This document shows, piece after piece, positions 1 to 5,851 of a stretch of 13,240 nucleotides of DNA. Location of the stretch: positions 1 through 13,240 of the forward strand of contig JAGLBK010000061.1 in assembly GCA_018260275.1 (NCBI GenBank). The letters run 5' to 3'. The position numbers and the translations under genes were made by a program. The stretch's first letter is position 1; every line of letters starts with the position of its first letter. A model generated the notes under the pieces. It did no database searches, was not told the DNA's origin, and saw only the letters and a program-made list of their open reading frames with translations. The DNA is from Deinococcus sp. GTDB lineage: Bacteria; Deinococcota; Deinococci; Deinococcales; Deinococcaceae.

Positions 1-147
1 GATGGAGTGGGAAAGAATCAGCCCCACGAGCATCCAGGCGGTCGTGACGAGATGACGTCGATCACGCCATGGAGCACGGCATAGCCAGGAGCAAAGAGAG
101 GCGAATAGAATGGTGCTGTCTCCACCAATCGGTGTTTTCTTCGACAT
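1..147 (-). CDS. IS4-type transposase, N-terminal part, runs off the left edge
   Basis: This open frame begins at an ATG (145-147) and stays open for 49 codons to the window edge, so only the N-terminus is seen. Residues 26-48 contain WRDRRHLVTTAWMLVGLIL, which resembles the N-terminal segment of IS4-family DDE transposases of Deinococcus and cyanobacteria (pattern W-R-D-x-R-H-L-x-T-x-A-W-M-x-x-G-L). The catalytic DDE residues would lie outside the window. An in-frame TTG at 151-153 is an alternative start, 8 nt after a GAGG that sits inside a hairpin. The plus strand here also has a short open frame, but it stops after 18 codons. The family call is from memory of the motif and is moderately sure; that a mobile element end lies near 150-205 is inferred. 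Confidence 0.55.
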   Translation of the reverse strand, partial: MSKKTPIGGDSTILFASLCSWLCRAPWRDRRHLVTTAWMLVGLILSHSI

Positions 148-152
148 ACACA

Positions 153-191
153 ATGAGAATGCCTCTTGGTGGAGGCATTCTCATCTTTTTT
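153..191 (+). terminator. Strong hairpin with U-tract between transposase and amidohydrolase
   Basis: A perfect 13 bp stem, ATGAGAATGCCTC (153-165) and GAGGCATTCTCAT (172-184), encloses a 6 nt loop and is followed on the plus strand by C and six T (186-191), the form of a rho-independent terminator for rightward transcripts. On the minus strand it has no U-tract; there it would form in the transposase leader 5 nt before the ATG and bury a GAGG. It could therefore stop antisense transcripts or mask the transposase ribosome site on read-through transcripts. The structure is plain in the sequence; its role is inferred. Confidence 0.75.
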
Positions 192-208
192 ATCAGGCCG
201 TCAGGGAT

Positions 209-1618
209 TCAGTCTTTACCGCCCATGACCATACGCTGGCTCTGGCGCTGGTGCTTGTGATTCAGGCGGGTCACATCTACCGTGAGCAGGTTCCCGTCCT
301 CGACAATGAGGCGGCCACCGACCATGTTCAGGGACACCCGCTGCGGTGCACACAACGTCAGGGCACTCCGGGGATCGTGCCGCCCTCCCGAGTAGCCCAG
401 TTCATTCAGGTCGATAGCGATCAGGTCTGCCGCATAGCCGGGGGCCAGTTGACCGATATCATCACGGCCCAGCACGGCTGCTCCGCCCCGCGTTGCCAGC
501 CACAGCGCGTCTTGGGCGCTCAGCAGGTCGGTGGTGTCGGGAGCCTGACCCGGCACGCCGCGCACCCGTGAAACCAGCATGGCCTGCCGCGCCTCGGCCA
601 GCAGATGCGAACCGTCGTTGCTAGCACTGCCGTCAACACCTAGCGCCACCTTGACTCCGGCCCGCAGGTACTGCTGCACCGGAGCAATCCCACTCGCCAG
701 GCGCATATTGCTGCTGGGACAGTGGGCCACCCCGCAACCGCACTGTCCTAATCGCTGCGCATCCTGAGCGTTAAAAAAGACACCGTGGGCGAACCAGACA
801 TCCGGCCCCAGCCACTCGACGCTTTCGGCGTAGTCCAGCGGGCGCATCCCGAAGTGGGCCAGGCAGAAGGCGTCCTCATCGGCCGTTTCAGCAAGGTGGG
901 TACGCAGCATCACGCCGCGCCGCCGTGCCAGTCGAGCACTTTCGAGCATCAGATGGCCCGTCACTGAAAACGGTGAGCAGGGCGCGAGGGCCACCCGCGT
1001 CATGGCGTAGCGCTCCGGGTCATGAAAGGCGCCGATGACCCGCTCGCAGTCCAGCAAGATAGTGTCCTCCTGCTCTACAGCACGGTCAGGCGGCAACCCT
1101 CCCTGCGACTCGCCCAGGCTCATGCTGCCCCGCGTGGCATGAAAGCGCACGCCAAGGTCACGCGCCGCGTGGATGGTGTCGTCGAGTCGTACCCCGTTGG
1201 GATAGAGATACAGGTGGTCGCTCGACGTGGTGCAGCCGCTCAGGGCCAGTTCTGCGAGGCCAAGCTGCGCACTGACATAGGCGGCTTCAGGAGTCAGACG
1301 CAACCAGATGGGATACAGCGTGCGGAGCCACTCGAACAGGCCCGCGTCGGGGGCCAGGCAGCGGGTCAGGGTCTGGTACAGGTGATGGTGGGTGTTGATC
1401 AGGCCCGGTAGCACCACCATGCCGCTCAGGTCGCGCACCTCGGCCTGCGCGAGTACCTCGGCAGGCAGATCGCAGTCACGTCCCACCCATTCGATAGACT
1501 GGCCCCGCACGACCAGCGCCGCGTCTGAGAGCGGAGGAGCCGGGGGTTCCCGCTCGCCCTGCATGGTGATGAGAGTGTGGATGTGACGCAGCACCAGCGG
1601 TCTGGGAAGGTCGGGCAT
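209..1618 (-). CDS. Amidohydrolase, probable 8-oxoguanine deaminase
   Basis: The 469-residue protein is a full-length cytosolic metal-dependent deaminase of the guanine deaminase/AtzB/TrzN type. Metal and catalytic residues are in place: H77-x-H79 in GLINTHHHLYQ, H241 in THLAE, H279 in FAHGVFF and D329 in GVDGSASND. Residues 162-177, TRGSMSLGESQGGLPP, match the segment I associate with 8-oxoguanine deaminases, which convert 8-oxoguanine to urate and ammonia; hydroxy-triazine or guanine-like substrates are alternatives. I chose the ATG at 1616-1618 because the N-terminal beta-strand (LVLRHIHTL) follows directly; an upstream in-frame ATG at 1774 would add 52 residues read through the MITE-like insertion. 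There is no Shine-Dalgarno, but a TAAGAT box lies 5 nt upstream, suggesting leaderless expression. Confidence 0.75.
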   Translation of the reverse strand: MPDLPRPLVLRHIHTLITMQGEREPPAPPLSDAALVVRGQSIEWVGRDCDLPAEVLAQAEVRDLSGMVVLPGLINTHHHLYQTLTRCLAPDAGLFEWLRTLYPIWLRLTPEAAYVSAQLGLAELALSGCTTSSDHLYLYPNGVRLDDTIHAARDLGVRFHATRGSMSLGESQGGLPPDRAVEQEDTILLDCERVIGAFHDPERYAMTRVALAPCSPFSVTGHLMLESARLARRRGVMLRTHLAETADEDAFCLAHFGMRPLDYAESVEWLGPDVWFAHGVFFNAQDAQRLGQCGCGVAHCPSSNMRLASGIAPVQQYLRAGVKVALGVDGSASNDGSHLLAEARQAMLVSRVRGVPGQAPDTTDLLSAQDALWLATRGGAAVLGRDDIGQLAPGYAADLIAIDLNELGYSGGRHDPRSALTLCAPQRVSLNMVGGRLIVEDGNLLTVDVTRLNHKHQRQSQRMVMGGKD

Positions 1619-1647
1619 ACTGAATCTTATTCGACTGCATGGGGTGT
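1619..1647 (-). promoter_or_regulatory. Possible leaderless promoter of the amidohydrolase
   Basis: On the minus strand, TAAGAT (1624-1629) fits the TANNNT -10 pattern and ends 5 nt before the ATG, so transcription would begin at or beside the start codon. The -35 match is poor (TTATGA at 17 nt, or ATGACA at 15 nt). The absence of any ribosome binding site supports the reading. The arrangement parallels the clearer leaderless promoter at 3491. Confidence 0.35.
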
Positions 1648-1661
1648 CATAAGTGGCTGGC

Positions 1662-1861
1662 GGGTGGTGATCCCAGGGCTTCCGCAAAGTCGGTTCAATT
1701 TTGAACTCGGTGTAAATACTAATGGATGCCCCAGAGAAAAATCCCGATTTCATCAGGAACCAAGTTTCATTCAAGCGGCAGGATTTCTGTTTATCCCGTA
1801 ATACTGGTTACCTGTTATTCGTTTTCGGGACTTTGCGGTTGCCCTGGGGTGGTGATCCCAG
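1662..1861. mobile_element. MITE-like element with terminal inverted repeats and flanking direct repeats
   Basis: CCCAGGGCTTCCGCAAAGTC (1672-1691) and GACTTTGCGGTTGCCCTGGG (1829-1848) are inverted repeats matching at 18 of 20 positions. The 15-mer GGGTGGTGATCCCAG occurs at 1662-1676 and again at 1847-1861, overlapping each repeat; the simplest reading is a 9-10 bp target duplication (GGTGGTGAT or GGTGGTGATC) around an element of about 175 bp. It holds no convincing gene. A small internal palindrome, GTTCAA-TT-TTGAAC, lies at about 1694-1707. It fills most of the 370 bp between the amidohydrolase start and the SPFH gene. A 9-10 bp duplication is compatible with IS4-type transposition, but I cannot tell which transposase moved it. 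Confidence 0.7.
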
Positions 1862-1948
1862 TTACAGGCGTTGCTGGCCTATGTCCGCGAGGGCGATACC
1901 GTCAGCGTTCACAGCATGCACAGGCTGGCCCGAAGGATCCGCCCCTGA
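1859..1948 (+). pseudogene. Remnant of a serine recombinase (resolvase/invertase)
   Basis: The frame from 1859 reads QLQALLAYVREGDTV then SVHSMHRLARRI and stops at TGA 1946-1948. This matches the resolvase catalytic-domain segment L-x-x-L-L-x-x-V-R-x-G-D-T-x-x-V-x-S-x-D-R-L-A-R of Tn3-type resolvases and DNA invertases. The usual aspartate before R-L-A-R is histidine here. About 30 of an expected 180 or more residues survive; the catalytic serine region and the DNA-binding end are missing, and the MITE-like element lies just upstream. It is a dead fragment, just before the SPFH gene, and suggests an older transposon in this gap. Confidence 0.7.
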
Positions 1949-1988
1949 CACATAGCGGGCGCGAGGCCCATATCTTCCAGGAGGACCT

Positions 1989-3038
1989 ATGACCAACATC
2001 CCCAATCCGACCAGCCCGAACCCACAGACACCGGTGCCGCCCGTTTCTGGCAATGGAAGCGGACCGGGGCAGACCAACGCGGATATCCACGACCACCCCG
2101 CCTGGGCGATCAACGGCTTCATCATGCTGGGAATCTTCCTGATTATTGCTGTCCTGATTCTGGTGCTCGGCAGGGTCAGCCCCATGACTGCCTTCCTCGC
2201 CGGAACCCCCGCCGTCATCATCGGTGTGTGGGCCCTGACGGGCTTCATGGTGGTCGGGCCTAACGACGCCAAGGTCTACAACCTGTTCGGGCGCTACAAC
2301 GGGACCTGGACCACTCCGGGATTCTGGTGGCGTGTGCCGTTCAATACCTTCCGCTCGGTGTCGCGCAAACTCAACAACTTCGAGTCGCCCGTTCTGAAGG
2401 TCAACGACGCCCTGGGCACGCCTATCGAAGTGGGCACCATCGTGGTCTGGCACGTCACTGAGCCAGCCAGGGCGATTTTGCAGATTGAAGACTACCAGGC
2501 CTTCGTGCGCATTCAGGCCGAGAGCGCCGTACGTCAGCTGGCGGCCTATCACCCCTACGACGTCTCGCATACTCTGGTGGGGCAACTGGCCTCCCAGGGA
2601 CAGCTCACCGCCGACGAGGCCGAGCGTCAACGCCGCCTGCGAATCACGTTGCGTGGTGATCCTGAAGCCATTGCCCAGGAGCTCAGGCGTGAGCTGGACC
2701 AGCGGCTTACCCAGGTGGGCGTGACCATCGACGACGCACGAATCGCCCACCTTGCGTATGCACCTGAAATCGCCTCCGCCATGCTGCAGCGTCAGCAGGC
2801 GCAGGCCATTCTCGACGCCCGGGCGATTATCGTCGAGGGCGCGGTGCAACTGACCAAGAGTGCTCTGGCCCAGCTTCAGAGGCGCGGCGCTGAGTCGGGC
2901 GACCAGGCCATCATCGTGAGCATGGACGAGCATGAGCGTGCTGCCCTGGCTTCCAGCCTGATGGTGGTACTTACCGGCGAGCGCAGCATCACGCCCACTA
3001 TGGACGTGCGCCGTTCCACTGGAATTCAGGGGCACTGA
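1989..3038 (+). CDS. SPFH/band 7 (stomatin-like) membrane protein
   Basis: The 349-residue protein starts after AGGAGG (1979-1984), 4 nt from the ATG. Residues 1-38 are Pro/Asn/Gly-rich and polar; two hydrophobic helices follow (about 42-60 and 65-88), then a band 7 domain from about 89: VVGPNDAKVYNLFGRYNGT, TPGFWWRVPF and VGTIVVWHVTEPARA. The rest is a charged helical region (about 200-300), the usual stomatin-type oligomerisation part, containing RRELDQRLTQVGVTIDDARI. SPFH proteins form large rings on membranes and often scaffold proteases or lipid domains; no protease partner is adjacent here, so the role is unknown. The gene stands alone between two stretches of debris, and its stop touches a decayed ltrA-like sequence. 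The long minus-strand open frame opposite it is a shadow. Confidence 0.85.
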   Translation: MTNIPNPTSPNPQTPVPPVSGNGSGPGQTNADIHDHPAWAINGFIMLGIFLIIAVLILVLGRVSPMTAFLAGTPAVIIGVWALTGFMVVGPNDAKVYNLFGRYNGTWTTPGFWWRVPFNTFRSVSRKLNNFESPVLKVNDALGTPIEVGTIVVWHVTEPARAILQIEDYQAFVRIQAESAVRQLAAYHPYDVSHTLVGQLASQGQLTADEAERQRRLRITLRGDPEAIAQELRRELDQRLTQVGVTIDDARIAHLAYAPEIASAMLQRQQAQAILDARAIIVEGAVQLTKSALAQLQRRGAESGDQAIIVSMDEHERAALASSLMVVLTGERSITPTMDVRRSTGIQGH

Positions 3039-3039
3039 A

Positions 3040-3364
3040 GCACGATGACTCCCTCCCCAGCGCAATAATCATCAGCAGGCCGTGCGGCTCCACGAAGTGC
3101 TGGGACCGCATCTGAAAGGGAAGGCGGGCGTGGTTCTGGAGCAGCGGAATCAAATGCACGGCCAGCGCCATTGGCTACAGGCCCCCCAACTCCAGGGAAT
3201 CGGTGCAAAGGCAGCAAAAACGATTATTACACCCGCCGTCAGGGTGTAGAGCACGATGGGCGCGTAAGCCCGGCGGCGGGCACATTGTCAGCGCATTCGA
3301 AAGCTACGAGATGCACCAGCAGCGCCGCCAGCAGGGATAGGGCAACCAGGCTTCCCCGGTCCTG
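3040..3364 (-). pseudogene. Decayed LtrA-like (low temperature requirement A) membrane protein gene
   Basis: Reading the minus strand, three frames in turn give membrane-protein-like text. About 3364-3242 reads RGSLVALSLLAALLVHLVAF; about 3270-3185 reads APIVLYTLTAGVIIVFAAFA; from 3171 down to about 3040 it reads MALAVHLIPLL and then QHFVEPHGLLMIIALG followed by RESS. The last segment matches the LtrA family signature H-F-x-E-R-x-x-L-x-x-I-I-x-L-G-E-S, with ERH changed to EPH and a small indel before E-S. The sequence breaks off there, against the 3' end of the SPFH gene, so the C-terminal half is missing. At least two frameshifts make it non-functional. The 487 bp between the SPFH and regulator genes otherwise holds only the regulator's promoter; 3365-3480 shows nothing I recognise. 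Confidence 0.55.
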
Positions 3365-3490
3365 TCACTTGCAGCTCTACCGGTCGTACTCACCGGCAGC
3401 TTCTGGTTCTGCCAGCGACTGACGCGAAGGCTTCAACCTGACAAGGGTCCCACTGAACAGGTCGATCAGGTAAACTTTTGGAAAGTAAAA

Positions 3491-3526
3491 TTGACATTTT
3501 AGTATGTTAACATTACATTCTGGGCA
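3491..3526 (+). promoter_or_regulatory. Leaderless sigma70-type promoter of the molybdate regulator
   Basis: A perfect TTGACA (3491-3496), a 17 bp spacer and TACATT (3514-3519, matching TANNNT) lie 6 nt before the ATG at 3526, so the predicted transcription start coincides with the start codon and there is no room for a ribosome site. This is the leaderless arrangement common in Deinococcus. The region is AT-rich against a GC-rich background. Confidence 0.8.
3504..3513. promoter_or_regulatory. Palindromic operator candidate in the regulator's promoter
   Basis: ATGTTAACAT is a perfect 10 bp palindrome inside the spacer between the -35 and -10 boxes. A dimeric XRE protein bound here would block RNA polymerase, so autoregulation by the downstream gene product is plausible. 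A looser palindrome, AAAATTGACATTTT, overlaps the -35 box. The palindrome is seen; the binding protein is inferred. Confidence 0.45.
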
Positions 3527-4656
3527 TGACACGTTCTACGCCGCAGGTCCATTCACAGGTACGCGAGTGGCGGGAACGCTCAGGGCTACGGCCCGCGGAA
3601 CTGGCCGAGCGGGTGGGCATTACCCGGCAGGCCCTGCACAGTATCGAGACGGGTGGCTATACGCCCAATACTCTGATTGCGCTCCAACTGGCGCGGCTCT
3701 TTGGCTGCGCGGTCGAGGACCTGTTTACACTGGGTGAGGCACAGGTGCAGGCGACAGCCACGGGGCAGCCCAGCCTACAGCCCAGCATTGGCGAACGGGT
3801 CCGGCTGGCGCAGGTCGGTGAGCGCTGGCTGGCCTTTTCAGTCACTGGGCAGGGCGGTCTGACCGAGCAGGCCGACGGTGTAGTCACTGACTTGAATGGC
3901 CGTCAGGTCACCGTGGAGCTGTTCAGTGACCTGACCCTGGCCCGCCGGACGGCGGTGCTGGCTGGCTGTGATCCGGCTTTTGCTCTCCTGACCAGCCACG
4001 TCTCACAGCAACCGGGCAGCCGTATTCTGCTCGATTCGGTGTCCAGCAAGGCGGCCTTACGGGCACTCAGCCGGGGTGAAGCCCACGCCGCAGGCATTCA
4101 CCTGTTCGACGCCGCGTCGGGAACCTCCAATCTGCCCTTCGTGCAGCAGATGTTCCGGGGACAGGATATCCGGCTGTTTACCCTCTGGTCGTGGGAACAG
4201 GGCCTGCAAGTCGCGCCAGGCAATCCCAGGGACATTACCGGCGTCGGCGATCTGTTGCGCCCGGACATCAGGCTGCAAAACCGGGAGCCGGACGCGGGCA
4301 GCCGCGGACTGCTGGAGGCCTGGTTGGACAGTGCCGGGATAGGTCACGGGGCCAGAACTGGCATCAACGGCTACGCGGATGAGGTGACGACCCCACTGGA
4401 AGCGGCCCGGCGGGTCGCCAGTGGTGCGGCGGACGTGGCCCCTGGCCCGCGTTCGGCCGCTGTGGCGCTCGGGCTGGATTTCGTGCCCCTCCAGGTCGAG
4501 CGCTTCGATCTGGTGGTTCCGGCGCCTTTTGTGGGCCATCCCGGTGTCCAGGCCCTCCTGAACGTCGTGCAGCAACCCGCTTTCCGGAGTGAACTCAGAA
4601 CGCTGGGCGGCTATGACCCGGCCCACGCGGGCGAACTCTGGAAGACCACCGCCTGA
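3526..4656 (+). CDS. XRE-family regulator with PBP-like ligand domain (probable molybdate sensor)
   Basis: The 376-residue protein is a one-component regulator. Residues about 10-66 form an XRE helix-turn-helix (LAERVGITRQALHSIETGGY, then TLIALQLARLFGCAVEDLF). From about residue 140 to 360 it resembles the periplasmic-binding-protein-like domain (PBP_like, PF12727) also attached to MoeA-like and ModE-like proteins: RILLDSVSSKAALRALSRGE, HAAGIHLFDAASGTSNLPFV, DAGSRGLLEAWLDSAGI, INGYADEVTTPLEAARRVAS and GAADVAPGPRSAAV. There is no signal peptide, so it acts in the cytosol. It is followed 19 nt later by modA, so it likely senses molybdate (or tungstate) and controls the operon. The start is fixed by the leaderless promoter. 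The ligand is inferred from context. Confidence 0.85.
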   Translation: MTRSTPQVHSQVREWRERSGLRPAELAERVGITRQALHSIETGGYTPNTLIALQLARLFGCAVEDLFTLGEAQVQATATGQPSLQPSIGERVRLAQVGERWLAFSVTGQGGLTEQADGVVTDLNGRQVTVELFSDLTLARRTAVLAGCDPAFALLTSHVSQQPGSRILLDSVSSKAALRALSRGEAHAAGIHLFDAASGTSNLPFVQQMFRGQDIRLFTLWSWEQGLQVAPGNPRDITGVGDLLRPDIRLQNREPDAGSRGLLEAWLDSAGIGHGARTGINGYADEVTTPLEAARRVASGAADVAPGPRSAAVALGLDFVPLQVERFDLVVPAPFVGHPGVQALLNVVQQPAFRSELRTLGGYDPAHAGELWKTTA

Positions 4657-4675
4657 GCCCTCTCAAAGGAAGATG

Positions 4676-5437
4676 ATGAAACGGAAGCTAACCTTTTTGC
4701 TCGCCCTCTCGCTCGGCCCCACGGCACATGCCGCCAGTCTGACGGTCTTTGCCGCCGCCTCGCTGACCGACGCTTTTACCGAGCTGGGCAAAGCGTTCGA
4801 CGCCAGAACGGGTCATACCACAACCTTTCAGTTCGCCGGATCGCAGGCCCTGCGCACCCAGATCGAGAATGGGGCGAAGGCGGACGTGTACGCCAGCGCC
4901 AACACGGCCCAGTTCGACCCGCTGGTCAAGGCTGGACTGCTGAACACGGGCAGACCCTTTGTAAGCAACAGGCTCGCCATCATCGCCCCCAGAACCAGTC
5001 ACAAGGTCACGACCATGAAAGACCTGACGACCCCTGGCCTGAACATCGTCATTGCCGACAGGGCGGTTCCTGTGGGCGACTACACCCGCCGGATGCTGAG
5101 CGCGGTCGACAGGAGCGGCACCTACGGCAAGGACTTCTCGGCCCGCTTCCTGAACAACGTGGTCAGCGAGGAACCCAACGTGCGTCAGGTGGCCCTGAAA
5201 GTGCAGCTGGGCGAGGCCGACGCCGCCGTGGTCTACAGCACCGACGTGACGCCTAAGCTGAAGCCCAGCGTCAGAATGATCGCTCTGCCCACCCGCTTCA
5301 ACCAGAATGCCAGCTATCTCATCGGCACCCTGAAGGGCGCGGCGAATGCCCAGGCAGCGCAAGCCTTTTTGAGTTATGTGCTCTCACCCGAGGGGCAGAC
5401 AATTCTACACAGATGGGGCTTCGGTAAGCCGCAGTAA
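4676..5437 (+). CDS. modA: Molybdate ABC transporter substrate-binding protein
   Basis: The 253-residue protein has a signal peptide (MKRKLTFLLALSLGPTAHA, cleavage near residue 19 or 20) and the ModA fold. Visible features are the N-terminal LTVFAAASLTDAFTELG, the oxyanion-binding serines of AASL (S29) and AGSQ (S56), NGAKADVYASAN, VPVGDYTRRML and QLGEADAAVVYSTDV with Y188. It captures molybdate or tungstate outside the membrane and delivers it to ModB. Two adjacent ATGs (4673, 4676) are possible starts; AAGGA ends at 4670, which favours 4676. Longer in-frame starts back to 4589 would overlap the regulator and remove the signal peptide from the N-terminus. It is co-directional with the regulator. 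There is no lipobox cysteine, unlike many Gram-positive ModA proteins. Confidence 0.93.
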   Translation: MKRKLTFLLALSLGPTAHAASLTVFAAASLTDAFTELGKAFDARTGHTTTFQFAGSQALRTQIENGAKADVYASANTAQFDPLVKAGLLNTGRPFVSNRLAIIAPRTSHKVTTMKDLTTPGLNIVIADRAVPVGDYTRRMLSAVDRSGTYGKDFSARFLNNVVSEEPNVRQVALKVQLGEADAAVVYSTDVTPKLKPSVRMIALPTRFNQNASYLIGTLKGAANAQAAQAFLSYVLSPEGQTILHRWGFGKPQ

Positions 5438-5453
5438 ACCGCAAAAAGGATCT

Positions 5454-5460
5454 GGAGGAA
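5454..5460 (+). promoter_or_regulatory. Shine-Dalgarno of the small Mop-like gene
   Basis: GGAGGAA lies 5 nt before the ATG at 5466, a strong and well-spaced ribosome site. It shows that the small gene between modA and modB was, and may still be, translated from this start, and rules out the longer in-frame ATG at 5376 inside modA. Confidence 0.7.
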
Positions 5461-5465
5461 CTCAG

Positions 5466-5826
5466 ATGACAATCAGCCCCCGTAACGCCCCGAACGGCAA
5501 AATCCTGAAAATCACCCCTGGGGCAGTCCACGTGCAAATGGCGTACGAACTTGCGGACGAAGAGTTCAATACCTGGGTCATTCCCCTCACTGCGGCCAAG
5601 AACGATGCCTTGCCCTGGTTTATGCGGTCTGGCGCAAACGACCACTACTGTTTTCTCGCGGGGCGCCCTCAAGCTGGCGTTCGCCAATGAGGGTATGGTA
5701 ATGGATTACGAACAGGACGGTCAGCCGCTTGAAGGGGGCGTCGGGCTAATGGCCCTTGGTGAACACAACAGTGAGCGCTGTATCGGCTACCTGATGACTT
5801 TGCAGGTACCCCACGCTGAGTCCTGA
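5466..5826 (+). pseudogene. Small Mop/TOBE-like protein gene with a +1 frameshift
   Basis: The ATG frame gives ISPRNAPNGKILKITPGAVH near the N-terminus, which fits the molbindin (Mop/TOBE) pattern S-x-R-N-x-x-x-G-K-[VI]-x-x-[IV]-x-x-G-A-V. It then reads VIPLTAAKNDALPWFMRSG and stops at 5688-5690. The +1 frame carries on from about 5655 with ALKLAFANEGMVMDYEQDG and GLMALGEHNSERCIGYLM to TGA 5824-5826. Removing one G from the run GGGG near 5661 joins them into one frame of 119 residues, with LAGALKLA in the position of the usual K-A-x-x-V. The N-terminal match is fair; the rest is divergent, so binding of molybdate is only suggested by position between modA and modB. The shift could be a real mutation, programmed, or a base-calling error in the G run. 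Confidence 0.55.
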
Positions 5827-5851
5827 CCAGCGCCGTCCGTCTCCCCTGCCG

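Noticed and set aside
2..55. Plus-strand frame at the left edge whose text (W-x-R-I-S-P-x-x-I-x-A-V-V) recalls the start of a transglycosylase domain, continued in another frame by D-D ... M-E-H-G-I.
   Set aside because: The minus strand has an unbroken 49-codon frame here with a much better match to IS4-type transposases; the plus-strand resemblance is short and needs a frameshift.
1945..1976. CTGACA ... TATCTT as a promoter for the SPFH gene.
   Set aside because: The spacing is 20 bp and the -10 is weak; I do not claim a promoter there.
1902..3065. Long open frame of 387 codons on the minus strand opposite the SPFH gene.
   Set aside because: It is the antisense of a clear SPFH protein with membrane helices and a ribosome site, and its product is low-complexity His/Gly/Asp-rich text typical of GC-rich antisense frames.
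3049..3249. Plus-strand open stretch of 66 codons after the SPFH gene (contains AVRLHEVLGPHLKGKAGVV).
   Set aside because: It has no ATG near its beginning and no ribosome site, and it is antisense to the ltrA-like remnant, which gives a better family match.
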